Shown here: piece after piece, positions 6,943 to 15,352 of the stretch | Position numbering within the stretch: position 1 is the first letter of the stretch | How the letters are laid out: every line of letters begins with the position of its first letter | Source of the DNA: Chloroflexota bacterium | Lineage (GTDB): Bacteria > Chloroflexota > Anaerolineae > Anaerolineales > Villigracilaceae | DNA: 64,000 nucleotides | Assembly: GCA_016223135.1 (NCBI GenBank) | Contig: JACRPQ010000009.1 | Span: 62,001-126,000 of the forward strand | Direction: 5' to 3' | The notes under the pieces: generated by a model | What the model saw: only the letters and a program-made list of their open reading frames with translations | Database searches by the model: none | Told to the model about the DNA's origin: nothing | Made by a program: the position numbers and the translations under genes

Positions 6943-7950
6943 ATGAAACTATCTTGGGAACCGATTAACCTTGAATTACGGACGACGTTCCGCGTGGCAC
7001 ATGGAGCGAGCGATGTGCGCCGCAATGTGCTGGTCTATCTCGATGACGGGGTGGGGGAGGCGGCGGCTGTGCCGTATTACGGCGAGACGCAGGAAGGTAT
7101 CATCGAATATCTGAAGTCCGTGCCAGATTTGGGCGATGACCCATTCGATTTGGACGGCGTCCTTGCGAAACGTCCCGCAGGCTCGCGCGCGGCGCGCTGT
7201 GCCATTGACGCTGCCCTGCACGATTTGTGGGGCAAGCAGATCGGTCAGCCGTTGTATCGTCTGCTGGGGTTGAACCCGAAGAACCTGCCGTTGACCTCCT
7301 TCACCATCGGCATGGATGAGCCGCACGTCATGGCGGAGCAGGCAAGGGAATCGGGACATCCGATTCTGAAGATCAAGTTGGGCAGGGAGGAGGACGAGGC
7401 GAGGGTCAAAGCCATTCGAGGGGCAACCAGCGCCAGGTTAAGGGTGGATGCGAATGCAGGCTGGAGCCGCGAGCAGGCGCTTCGTCTCATCCCGCGCCTG
7501 GCAGAATACGACTTGGAACTCATCGAACAGCCGCTGGCGGTGGACGATGTGGAGGGGTATTTCTGGCTCAAGGAGCGGTTGAACGCGCTGCGCGTGAGCG
7601 TCCCGATTTTTGCTGATGAGACGGCGAAAAATTCGCACGATGTGGCGAAACTGGCGGGCGCGGTGGACGGGGTGGTGGTCAAGACGATGAAGAGCGAAGG
7701 CATTCGCGAGGCGCTGAGGATGATTCACGCCGCGCGGGCGCACGATATGCAGGTGATGGTCAGTTGCATGGTCGAATCGTCGGTGGGGGTGACGGCGGCG
7801 GCGCATTTGGCTCCGCTGTGCGATTACGCCGATTTGGATGGACCGCTGCTGATCAAAAACGACCCGTATCGCGGGCTGCGCTATGACGGAGCGAAGATGT
7901 CGTTGCCTGAAGGCGCGGGGCTGGGGTTGGAGCGGCGGCAGACATGCTGA
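6943..7950 (+). CDS. Enolase-superfamily dipeptide epimerase (L-Ala-D/L-Glu epimerase-like)
   Basis: A 335-residue protein of the muconate-lactonizing/dipeptide epimerase branch of the enolase superfamily. Catalytic KxK is at 143/145, metal ligands are Asp169 (VDANAGW), Glu195 (LIEQPL) and Asp225 (FADE), and the second base is Lys247. A DxD (ADLDGPL, 297/299), typical of dipeptide epimerases, contacts the substrate amino group. The likely reaction is epimerisation of an amino acid in a dipeptide such as L-Ala-D-Glu from peptidoglycan. The nearby NlpC/P60 hydrolase supports that role. Exact substrate is not certain. Confidence 0.85.
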   Translation: MKLSWEPINLELRTTFRVAHGASDVRRNVLVYLDDGVGEAAAVPYYGETQEGIIEYLKSVPDLGDDPFDLDGVLAKRPAGSRAARCAIDAALHDLWGKQIGQPLYRLLGLNPKNLPLTSFTIGMDEPHVMAEQARESGHPILKIKLGREEDEARVKAIRGATSARLRVDANAGWSREQALRLIPRLAEYDLELIEQPLAVDDVEGYFWLKERLNALRVSVPIFADETAKNSHDVAKLAGAVDGVVVKTMKSEGIREALRMIHAARAHDMQVMVSCMVESSVGVTAAAHLAPLCDYADLDGPLLIKNDPYRGLRYDGAKMSLPEGAGLGLERRQTC

Positions 7951-7996
7951 GGAAAAGTCACTCAATCACTTTTATCCGTTTCATCTGTGGTTAGAA

Positions 7997-8092
7997 AACC
8001 TGAATTCGGGATAAGGCTTTTGAATCGTCCCGAAGGCTTTTGACGCAGCGGGTTCGAGAGCAGAATCAGCCTTCGGGACGCTTATCCCAAAT
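7997..8092. repeat. Dispersed element family C, copy 1
   Basis: Ends are AACCTGAATTCGGGATAAG and CTTATCCCAAATT (inverted). Inside are inverted GTCCCGAAGGCTT / AGCCTTCGGGAC. It is flanked by a long direct repeat, TTTATCCGTTTCATCTGTG, on both sides. A near-identical copy lies at 60865-60960. Confidence 0.75.
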
Positions 8093-8114
8093 TTATCCGT
8101 TTCATCTGTGATTA

Positions 8115-8155
8115 AAACAAAGAGCCAAAGGCGTTTGCCTCTGGCTCTTTTGGTT
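8115..8155 (-). terminator. Terminator of the 8171-8581 gene
   Basis: The inverted repeat AAGAGCCAAAGGC / GCCTCTGGCTCTT, read on the minus strand, is followed by a T-rich tract. It lies 16 bases downstream of the stop codon at 8171. Confidence 0.8.
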
Positions 8156-8170
8156 ATTTGGTTGTGTGGG

Positions 8171-8581
8171 TCATGCGGCGGGCTGATTCTGATAAAACTG
8201 GCGCACCCGCGCAATCATTTGATTCTTCGTCATCTTGTCGGCGGTCTCCACTTTGAGGAGTCGATTCTGCATGGATTTATATCTTTTGAGCGCCTTTTCG
8301 AATTCGATCTTTGCCTCGCCCGGTCCCATTACGAAGACCGAGTCAACATCCTTCAGGGCGGCAATGACCCGCCGGTAAAACTGGGTCAATTTCACCCTGT
8401 AACGGTCATTATGGCGCAGTTCCAAATCTCCTTTTTGGTTGAGTTTGCCTCCAAGCTGCGTGCCGCCCGAAAAATGCTGCGGCGGCTCGATGTTGGAGGG
8501 GATCACATCAACCCTGCCTTCCTTGTACCAGATGAGATATGCCTGCTTATGGTCAATCCATACTCCGACGTTTCGATCCAT
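8171..8581 (-). CDS. Small conserved protein resembling a stand-alone eRF1 domain 3
   Basis: A 136-residue protein starting MDRNVGVWIDHKQAYLI, with a perfect AAGGAGG ribosome-binding site 7 bases upstream. The middle (VIAALKDVDSVFVMGPGEAKIEFEK) and the end (VETADKMTKNQMIARVRQFY) resemble the L7Ae/eRF1 domain-3 fold seen in small bacterial proteins with no established function. The GPGEAK loop is characteristic. A role near the ribosome is only a family-level guess. Its own terminator marks it as a single-gene unit. Confidence 0.75.
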   Translation of the reverse strand: MDRNVGVWIDHKQAYLIWYKEGRVDVIPSNIEPPQHFSGGTQLGGKLNQKGDLELRHNDRYRVKLTQFYRRVIAALKDVDSVFVMGPGEAKIEFEKALKRYKSMQNRLLKVETADKMTKNQMIARVRQFYQNQPAA

Positions 8582-8690
8582 AGTACGACCTCCTTCTCTG
8601 GGCTTGACTGTTAACGTGCCGTCTGTTTCCCCCGCAATATTTATAGCACCTTTGGCGGCAAAAATCAAACCACCCGAAAGTATGTATTAA

Positions 8691-8820
8691 CGTCAATTCG
8701 GGATAGCGGAAAACGTTGGGCAAGTCTTTGACTTGCCGCGCAAATCGGAGATTTGCGCCACGCTGCGTCATGTGTTTCGGGTGTCGGCGCGGCTTAAAGG
8801 GCTTATCCTGAATTCAGGTT
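8691..8820. repeat. Diverged family C element, copy 3
   Basis: Starts CGTCAATTCGGGATA and ends GCTTATCCTGAATTCAGG, the same ends as the two better copies. The centre differs and has an inner AAATCGGAGATTTGCG palindrome. It fills most of the gene-free 8582-8828 gap. Confidence 0.55.
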
Positions 8821-8828
8821 ATTAGGCA

Positions 8829-9413
8829 TTAAGGTCGCTGCGCCTGAAACCACTCTTCGCCGAGCGGCGTCCACTCGTCGCTTTGCAGGGCGCGCTCCTT
8901 CCAGTTTTCCTTGCCGCTCCATTCCTCGATTTGGATGGCATAAACGGTCGTGCGCTGCAATTCCTTGTCGGTGATGGGACGGTATTCTTTGCCTGCCTGC
9001 ATGTTCGGAAAATATTTTTGGATGAAGCCGTAGAGCGCGCGCCGCGCCTCCGCCGGCTCTGTCAGCAGACGCACCGTGCCGAAGGCGATGACGCTTCGAT
9101 ACTGGACCGAAAACTCGAGCGCCACATTCGAAGGGAGCAGTTTCCCCATCTCGCTCGCCTCAAAACAGACCTTGGGATTGCTCTCCAAATTCGACCTGAT
9201 TCTCCCCGCGACATTTGAGTGGAAGATAATCTGGCGATTCTCCTCATCGAACCAGAAGAGGCTGGGGGTGATGAACGGCTGATCGTCGCGCGAGGAAGCG
9301 ATGTGTCCCACTTTGGCAGTGCGGAGAAAAGCGCGGATCCAGTCATCGTCTCGTTTGTATTCGGGCAGACGTTGGTAGGCGGTGGGATGGGCGTTGGTGT
9401 AATCACGGGGCAT
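8829..9413 (-). CDS. Pyridoxamine 5'-phosphate oxidase-like flavin/haem-binding protein
   Basis: A 194-residue protein. The pattern FLRTAKVGHIASSRDDQPFITPSLFWFDEENRQIIFHS is the split-barrel core of the PNPOx-like/NimA family, followed by GRIRSNLESNPKVCFEA. Members bind FMN, F420 or haem; some reduce nitro compounds. The ATG at 9413 is two bases after the stop of the preceding gene, so the two are translationally coupled; an in-frame ATG at 9443 would overlap that gene. Substrate unknown. Confidence 0.85.
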   Translation of the reverse strand: MPRDYTNAHPTAYQRLPEYKRDDDWIRAFLRTAKVGHIASSRDDQPFITPSLFWFDEENRQIIFHSNVAGRIRSNLESNPKVCFEASEMGKLLPSNVALEFSVQYRSVIAFGTVRLLTEPAEARRALYGFIQKYFPNMQAGKEYRPITDKELQRTTVYAIQIEEWSGKENWKERALQSDEWTPLGEEWFQAQRP

Positions 9414-9415
9414 GG

Positions 9416-10006
9416 TCAGGTCAACATCCTTTTGTAAAGCCACATTTGAATATAGACGGCAAGCGTTCCAAGCAGGAGTGAGATCAGCCAGGTGATGGCG
9501 CTGACCGGCAGAAACGCCTGCTGCAAAAAGAACATCGCCGCGCCAAACGTCAACCCGCCGATGATGGAGACCTCCAGCGCCTGGTAGTAGGAAACGCTGT
9601 TTCGTTTGTATTTGCGGGGAATGGTGCTGGTCTTCCAGCGGAAGGCTTCAGCGAGTTCGGGGTTTTGCTTCATGGCGAAGTCTTTGATTTGGTTCATCGC
9701 CCGCATGGATTCATGCCAGGCGGAGCGCAGCTGCGCCAATTGCAAAACCGTAGATGCGCCCAGCAGGGTCAGCAGAATGAACAGCCCGCTGAACATCAGA
9801 CGCACGGTTGGGGTGAGTTTTTCGGGGTCGAAGAATTGGGTGCCAAACAGGGCGGCGACCAGCGATCCCACTGCCAGCAAATAGAAAGATGAAACGCGTG
9901 CGCGGTCTTCGTTTGCCTGGGTGGCGGTGAGGGCGATGTAGTTGAATTCGGCGGCAAGCAGTTCGTCCAGTTCGACGCGCTGGTTACGTTCTTCCTGCTT
10001 TTCCAT
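9416..10006 (-). CDS. Four-helix membrane protein, unknown function
   Basis: A 196-residue protein. After a charged N-terminus (about 35 residues) come hydrophobic segments near 41-60, 72-93, 148-165 and 170-190, with a basic cytosolic loop containing KYKRNSVSYY between the pairs. GGAG precedes the ATG. It is followed immediately by the PNPOx-like gene and preceded by the M29 peptidase gene. No family recognised. Confidence 0.75.
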   Translation of the reverse strand: MEKQEERNQRVELDELLAAEFNYIALTATQANEDRARVSSFYLLAVGSLVAALFGTQFFDPEKLTPTVRLMFSGLFILLTLLGASTVLQLAQLRSAWHESMRAMNQIKDFAMKQNPELAEAFRWKTSTIPRKYKRNSVSYYQALEVSIIGGLTFGAAMFFLQQAFLPVSAITWLISLLLGTLAVYIQMWLYKRMLT

Positions 10007-10027
10007 ACACGGCGCTCCTTTGCTTGT

Positions 10028-11290
10028 TTACACGTCGAATGCCCACTCGCCCTGCCGCATGACCGGCTCGCGTTTGCCATCGGCAGTGATGCCGTCAATG
10101 TCCATGTGCGGGGAGCCAATCATGAAGTCCACGTGGCTGAGGCTGACGTTGCCGCCGGCGGCGGTGAATTCTTCATCGGTCAGTTCTTCGCCGCCGGTCA
10201 GGGTGAAGCGGTAGGCGCGTCCGATGGCGAGGTGGCAGGAGGCGTTTTCGTCGAAGAGTGTGTTGTAGAAGAGATGTCCGCGCTGGGCAATGGGTGAGCT
10301 GGCAGGGACGAGCGCCACCTCGCCAAGCCGCTTCGAGCCTTCGTCGGTTTCGATGAGTTTTTGCAGCAAGGCTTCGTTCTTTTTGGCGCTGACTTTGACA
10401 ATCTGCCCGTCTTTGAACGTCACGCTGAAGTCCTCAATCAGGTTTCCGCCGTAACTGAGCGGGAAGGTGGCAGAGACGGTTCCATCGGCGCGGTGACGGT
10501 CGGGCAGGGTAAAGATTTCCTCGGTGGGCATGTTGGCGGTGAAGTCAATGCCGTTTTCGGCAGGCATGCGGGCGGCGATCCAGCGGTGTCCCTGCGGCAA
10601 GCCGAGGGTGAAGTCGGTGCCGGGGGCTTTGTAGTGAAGCGCCGTGTATTTTTTCGCCTGCATGTATTGGGCGCGTTTAATCAGGCTCTGGATGTGCGCC
10701 TGCCAGGCGGCAATTGGGTCGGGCTGGGTGGCGCGGGTGGTCTCGAAGATTGCCCGCCAGAGCCGTTCTTCCGCCTCCTGCGCCGGCAGATCGGGGAAAA
10801 TCTTCGCCGCCCAGGCGGGGGAAGCGGACGCCACCACACACCAGTTGACGGCGTTGCGGCTGATTGCGGCGCTGACGGGAGCGTAGTTTTGCAGGTGACT
10901 CTTTTGCATGGCGGCGACGCGTTCGGAATCCAGCCCGGCATAGGCGTCCGGGTCATTGGCATAGACCGAAAGCAGGGCGTCGCCGTTTTGAATCATCTCC
11001 ATCACGCCGCTCACTTGGAATTTGGGATATTCATCGAAAGAATCCGCAGGGGCGTGCTGCAGGCGAATGCGGTGCATTTCCTCGTCGCCCCAAATTGCCT
11101 CCACGTATTTTGCGCCGGCGGCATAGGCGGCGCGGGTCACAGCGTGGACGAGGGCGCGCCCGGCGTGCGGCACGCCGCGCGCGGTGGCGTTGGTGATGAT
11201 GAGGCGCTGTCCCTTTTGCAGGTTCAGCCCGATTTTGACGATGGCTTCGGCGTATTTCTGGAGAAGTTCCTGATGCGCGTTGTTTGGCAT
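10028..11290 (-). CDS. M29 family aminopeptidase
   Basis: A 420-residue protein matching thermophilic aminopeptidases of family M29 (AmpS/AmpT/PepS type) over its full length. The metal site is visible: Glu in NMPTEEIFT, Glu in LGEVALVP, His in ASCHLAIG, then SHVDFMIGSPHMDIDG with two His and two Asp. These are cytosolic dimetal enzymes removing N-terminal residues from peptides. A ribosome-binding site AAGGAA lies before the ATG. It probably heads the three-gene minus-strand unit 11290 to 8829. Confidence 0.93.
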   Translation of the reverse strand: MPNNAHQELLQKYAEAIVKIGLNLQKGQRLIITNATARGVPHAGRALVHAVTRAAYAAGAKYVEAIWGDEEMHRIRLQHAPADSFDEYPKFQVSGVMEMIQNGDALLSVYANDPDAYAGLDSERVAAMQKSHLQNYAPVSAAISRNAVNWCVVASASPAWAAKIFPDLPAQEAEERLWRAIFETTRATQPDPIAAWQAHIQSLIKRAQYMQAKKYTALHYKAPGTDFTLGLPQGHRWIAARMPAENGIDFTANMPTEEIFTLPDRHRADGTVSATFPLSYGGNLIEDFSVTFKDGQIVKVSAKKNEALLQKLIETDEGSKRLGEVALVPASSPIAQRGHLFYNTLFDENASCHLAIGRAYRFTLTGGEELTDEEFTAAGGNVSLSHVDFMIGSPHMDIDGITADGKREPVMRQGEWAFDV

Positions 11291-11335
11291 GGCGGCGTTC
11301 CTTGATAAGAAATGTCGGGAAATCCCTGTTCTCTT

Positions 11336-11487
11336 GTAACTGCCTATCTGATTTCATTGCCCAAGACCCTAAAGGTCTTCTTTGTAGTGGAAATTGTGTT
11401 TCAAGCCAGATTTCCCTGAGAATTTGCCCGTTCGATTGGCGGGCAAGACCTTTAGGGTCTGCATGGATGACCGGCGTAGGCAGTTAC
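11336..11487. repeat. Inverted-end element J (GTAACTGCCTA)
   Basis: Bounded by GTAACTGCCTA (11336) and its inverted partner TAGGCAGTTAC (ending 11487). Inside are inverted AGACCCTAAAGGTCTT and AAGACCTTTAGGGTCT segments, also found in family B. This is most of the gene-free 11291-11609 stretch; a TTATAG -10-like box near 11570 could serve the next gene. Confidence 0.65.
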
Positions 11488-11609
11488 GTTCTCTTCCCAT
11501 ACTGCGCAGAATACGCTTGCTTGCGCATCGCGTTCAAGTATAGCATGAACCTGCGGACGGCAATTGGTGTTATAGTCGGCGAAAGGGAATCTCACACTCA
11601 GGAGCCGCC

Positions 11610-12740
11610 ATGCTGACCATTGAGAAGGTAGATACCGACAACAAAAAACAGGTAAAACGGTTCGTGGAACTGCCGCACAGGCTGTACAGGAATTGCCCGC
11701 AGTGGGTGCCGATGATTAATCTGGATGCTTACACTTACCTCAACCGCAAAAAGCATCCTTTCCACGAACATTCGGATGTGGATTTCTTTCTGGCAGTGCG
11801 CGACGGGCGCGACGTGGGGCGCATCGCCGCCATCGAAAACAAACCCTTCAACCAATATCACCAGACCAAAAAGGCAAACTTCTACTTCTTCGATTGCGAG
11901 GATGATTTGGAAGTTGCCGCGGCTTTGTTCGAGACCGTCTCCGAATGGGCGCGGGCGCGCGGCTTGACCGAACTGGTCGGTCCCAAGGGCATGGGTCCGC
12001 TCGATGGATACGGCATCCTCATCTTTGGGCATGAACACCGCAACACCATGACGATGCTCAACTACAACTACCCCTATTATCAGCGGCTGGTCGAAGCGCT
12101 CGGTTTTGAAAAAGAAGTGGACTTCGTCTCATGTTATTTGCCCGCCGACAAGTTTCAAGTCCCCGAACGCGTGGAACGCATTGCCCAGCGCGTCATGCAG
12201 CGCGGCGGCTTACAGGTGAAGCGCTTCAAGAACAAGCGGGAACTCATCGCCTGGGCGCCGCGCATCGGTCAGGCGTACAACAAAGCGTTCGTCCGCAACT
12301 GGGAATATTATCCCCTTTCCCAGCGGGAGATTGATTTCGTCGTGGACAACATCATGACCATCGCCGATCACCGCCTCATCAAAATCATCACCCATGGCGA
12401 GGACGTGGTCGGCTTTCTCTTTGCCTTTCACGACGTATCGGCGGCGCTTCAACGTTCCCGCGGACGGCTGTTCCCGTTTGGAATCATTGACATCCTCCTC
12501 GAACTTCGCCGCACGAACAAAGTCTCGGTCAATGGCATGGGCATCCTGCCGGAGTTTCAGGGTCACGGCGGCAACGCCATTCTCTATTCCGAAATGGGGC
12601 ATACACTGCTGGGCTTCAAGCAATTCACCCAGGTCGAGATGACTCAGGTTGCCGAAACCACCGAACAAATGCGCGCCGACTTGAAAAACCTGAACGGCGT
12701 GGAATACAAAAACCACCGCGTGTACCGCAAGAAAATCTAA
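11610..12740 (+). CDS. GNAT-like N-acetyltransferase
   Basis: A 376-residue protein starting MLTIEKVDTDNKKQVKRFVELPHRLYR, typical of a large GNAT-related family (YghO-like). It contains VGRIAAIEN in the N-terminal half and a GILPEFQGHGGNAILYSEMG acetyl-CoA-binding segment near residues 310-330. AGGAG is 6 bases before the ATG. The acceptor substrate is unknown. The stop codon is already part of a 7-mer repeat array that continues downstream. Confidence 0.8.
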   Translation: MLTIEKVDTDNKKQVKRFVELPHRLYRNCPQWVPMINLDAYTYLNRKKHPFHEHSDVDFFLAVRDGRDVGRIAAIENKPFNQYHQTKKANFYFFDCEDDLEVAAALFETVSEWARARGLTELVGPKGMGPLDGYGILIFGHEHRNTMTMLNYNYPYYQRLVEALGFEKEVDFVSCYLPADKFQVPERVERIAQRVMQRGGLQVKRFKNKRELIAWAPRIGQAYNKAFVRNWEYYPLSQREIDFVVDNIMTIADHRLIKIITHGEDVVGFLFAFHDVSAALQRSRGRLFPFGIIDILLELRRTNKVSVNGMGILPEFQGHGGNAILYSEMGHTLLGFKQFTQVEMTQVAETTEQMRADLKNLNGVEYKNHRVYRKKI

Positions 12741-12747
12741 AATCGCA

Positions 12748-12845
12748 TTCTTTATCGTACACAGAAACCCTAAAGGTCTGCTTTCCCTTGAAAATTTCCA
12801 AAAAGACCTTTAGGGTTTTTCACGAGAGAAATGTACGGTAAAGAG
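12748..12845. mobile_element. MITE family B, copy 1
   Basis: 98 bp, ends TTCTTTATCGTACA / TGTACGGTAAAGAG, with inner inverted AACCCTAAAGGTC. Flanked by the exact duplication AAATCGCA. Confidence 0.85.
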
Positions 12846-12874
12846 AAATCGCAAATCGTAAATCTAAAATCGTA

Positions 12875-12997
12875 CTAGCCACCCGACACTTTTGTTTTGG
12901 GACGCAGATGAACGCTGATTTACGCTGATTTAAGTTGTTTTTTTTCTGCGTTTATCTGCGTTTTTCAGCGTCCCATTTGAAACTGTCAGGTCGCTAG
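12875..12997. mobile_element. MITE family A, copy 2
   Basis: 123 bp, ends CTAGCCACCCGACA / TGTCAGGTCGCTAG (imperfect inverted). Flanked by the exact duplication AAATCGTA. This is the uninterrupted reference copy of the family. Confidence 0.85.
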
Positions 12998-13045
12998 AAA
13001 TCGTAAATCTAAAATCGCAAATCTAAAATCGCAAACCTCCCCCCT

Positions 13046-15304
13046 CTACGGAATTCTAAAATTTACCTCCGTCCCTGCCATGCTCTCATCCTTGCTGAGG
13101 GGCAGCGCAACGTGAAAGTGACTGCCGGGGAAATTGACCTCATCATAGCCGGGGCTTTCCACCCAAATGCGTCCGCCGTGGACCTCCACAATGCCCTTCG
13201 AGAGCGCCAGCCCCAATCCCGCGCCGCTTCCCTTGAAGCGCGTCTTGCTTGTGGAATGCTTGGAAAGATCGCCGGGTTGATAGAACTTGCTGAAAATGAT
13301 TTCGCGCGCCTGCGGGTCCACGCCCACGCCGGTGTCGCTGACGATGATTTCGATGCCGCCGTTGGTCATATCTCCGCTTGGGGCGGTGACTTTCCTGCCG
13401 GTGATCTTGATTTGACCGTTATCCGGGGTGAATTTGATTGCGTTGTTTAATAAATGTTGAAATAGTTTTTCCAGCAGATTTGGATCCGCCTTGATTTTCG
13501 GCAGCGGCGGAATTTCGATGCTGAGCGTCTGCCGTCGTTCACGAATGGTCTTTTCGAGTTTGAGCGCCACGTCTTTGACGATGACAGCGGTATCCACAGG
13601 GATTAAATGCAGTTGCAGGGAGCGCGTGTCAATTTGAGCGATGTCGAACATGGAATCCACGATTTCGTGCAGGCGGCGGGTGCTTTTGGCAATGCCGAGC
13701 AGCATTTCGTGCGCCATCTCCGGCAGGGAGCGGTCTTCGATCAGCATTTCGGTGTAGCCGATCATGGTGGTGAGCGGCGTGCGCAGTTCATGCGAGGCGA
13801 TGCTGATGAAGTCCGATTTGGTCTGGTCGAGGCGTTCGAGGTCGCGCTTGGCTTTGTCGAGGTCGCGGTATGCCTGCCGCAGTTCGTTGTTGAGTTGAAT
13901 CAGGTTTTCAACGAGACGCGCATTTTCGAGAGCAACGGCGGTCTGATTGGCGAGCGTCGAAAGGGTGACCAGGTCCTCCTCGGTATAGCGATTGCCGCTG
14001 ATTTTTGCGCCCAAAGCCAGCAGACCAATCCACTCGCGCTTGGAGAAAATGGGCAGGTACACCTCGGCTTCCAGATGCTGGAACCAGCCGCGGGCGGTGT
14101 CCGAAACGTCGCGGTAAGCGGGGAGCAGGTCCAGGTCATATTGCAGAAGCGGGGTTTGGTTTTGCAGGAAATGTCTGACCAGCGGGTTGTCTTCTGAGAG
14201 GGAGAGGATTTGAATCTGCCGCTCGCCGGGGTTTCGCACCGCGCGGATGTTGTAAACCCTCCCTCGTTCGCTGTCATGTTCGGTATCCACCAAAAAGAGG
14301 AAGCCGCGCGTCAGCCCCAGCGCATCGATGATGAGACCCACCGCCACGTTGGCGAGTTTCTGCATGTCGAGGATGTTGCTGATTTGCTGGCTGTAGGCGT
14401 GCAGGGTCTTGGTGGGGTGAAGTTCTCCAACGTGGAACCATTTATCCACCATACGGCGGACGAGGGCAAGCAGCGGCGTGAAAATAAACGAAAGCAGGAG
14501 CGCAATCCCCGCGCCGACCAGCATCGGGTTGAAGTTGGGGAGCGCCCGGAACACCGTTTGCGAAGCGGAAAACCCCACCATATAAAAAGCGACAATGAGC
14601 ACGGTGGTGATGATGTAGGTCAGCACACGGCGCGCAATGACGCGCAAATCGGGCGGGTTGTGCGTGGCAATGATATATGCCGCCATTCCCGCCGCCATCA
14701 CCCGCAGGGGATTCCCCGGAATTTGCCGCCCGGCAATCAACAGAATGTCGTTGACGAAAATCAAAAGGAAGACCGCCACCCAATAGTTCAGACGGTTGCG
14801 CAGGAGCGGCTGGCGCGAACGCGCATGGGACGCCCGCACAATCACCAGTCCGCCGACCGTGAACACAAACCATCCCAGCGCCGAAAGCGCCGGCGCAAGC
14901 CGCTCGCGGGGAAGCGTGATGGCGCCATTCGTCCAAACCACCTCGCCCACTTGCAGGATATTTGAAAGAATGGCTGCAATTGCCGCTCCCCACAAAAGCC
15001 CGATGGTCAGCCATGTTCCTATCCTGCGCCGCGTAAATTCAAGCGTCAAAATCAACAGAATGACCGCCAGCAGGAGCGCCCCGTAAATCTGCAAATCGCT
15101 GATCAGCAAAGGTTCTGCCTGCAGCCTTCCCCCGCGCCACAACGCCTCCACCGCAGTCAGCCCCATCGCAATGACGGCATACGCACCCAGCAAAGCGGCG
15201 GCTGCTTCCTGCCCTTCGTGTCTGCGTATGACTGAAATGAGCGCCGGCAGGTAAAATGCCGCCACTATCAGAAGCAGAATCATAAAGAGAATCGGCTGGG
15301 ACAT
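13046..15304 (-). CDS. Membrane sensor histidine kinase with GAF domain
   Basis: A 752-residue protein. The N-terminal 320 residues hold about eight or nine membrane helices with histidine-kinase N-terminal 7TM-like character. A GAF domain follows (about 340-490, GFLFLVD...GLLALGAKISG), then a short coiled coil. The HisKA helix has the phospho-acceptor His in IASHELRTPL (about 530), and the ATPase domain has NAIKFTP, DTGVGV and GAGLGLAL (about 640-740). It is catalytically complete; no response regulator is adjacent. The start is the ATG 7 bases after TATACT; longer N-terminal extensions are unlikely. It is divergent from the GH13 gene. Confidence 0.93.
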   Translation of the reverse strand: MSQPILFMILLLIVAAFYLPALISVIRRHEGQEAAAALLGAYAVIAMGLTAVEALWRGGRLQAEPLLISDLQIYGALLLAVILLILTLEFTRRRIGTWLTIGLLWGAAIAAILSNILQVGEVVWTNGAITLPRERLAPALSALGWFVFTVGGLVIVRASHARSRQPLLRNRLNYWVAVFLLIFVNDILLIAGRQIPGNPLRVMAAGMAAYIIATHNPPDLRVIARRVLTYIITTVLIVAFYMVGFSASQTVFRALPNFNPMLVGAGIALLLSFIFTPLLALVRRMVDKWFHVGELHPTKTLHAYSQQISNILDMQKLANVAVGLIIDALGLTRGFLFLVDTEHDSERGRVYNIRAVRNPGERQIQILSLSEDNPLVRHFLQNQTPLLQYDLDLLPAYRDVSDTARGWFQHLEAEVYLPIFSKREWIGLLALGAKISGNRYTEEDLVTLSTLANQTAVALENARLVENLIQLNNELRQAYRDLDKAKRDLERLDQTKSDFISIASHELRTPLTTMIGYTEMLIEDRSLPEMAHEMLLGIAKSTRRLHEIVDSMFDIAQIDTRSLQLHLIPVDTAVIVKDVALKLEKTIRERRQTLSIEIPPLPKIKADPNLLEKLFQHLLNNAIKFTPDNGQIKITGRKVTAPSGDMTNGGIEIIVSDTGVGVDPQAREIIFSKFYQPGDLSKHSTSKTRFKGSGAGLGLALSKGIVEVHGGRIWVESPGYDEVNFPGSHFHVALPLSKDESMAGTEVNFRIP

Positions 15305-15352
15305 CGGCGAAAGTATAACCGAAATCACTTGAGAATGGATTATCATTGCCTC

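Larger units (their letters stand above)
12737..13034. repeat. 7-mer array (AAATCGC/AAATCTA) interrupted by two MITEs
   Basis: Tandem 7-mers AAATCTA, AAATCGC and AAATCGT run from 12737, through 12846-12874, to 13033. The array is cut by a family B element (12748-12845; exact 8-bp duplication AAATCGCA at 12740-12747 and 12846-12853). It is cut again by a family A element (12875-12997; duplication AAATCGTA at 12867-12874 and 12998-13005). This explains the whole gap between the GNAT gene and the kinase gene. Confidence 0.85.

Noticed and set aside
8108-8614. Plus-strand frame opposite the eRF1-like gene
   Set aside because: It starts inside a terminator hairpin and is antisense to a gene with a perfect ribosome-binding site.
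10361-11305. Long plus-strand open frame opposite the M29 peptidase
   Set aside because: It lies wholly antisense to a gene with clear family motifs and has no recognisable domain; it is a shadow of GC-rich third positions.
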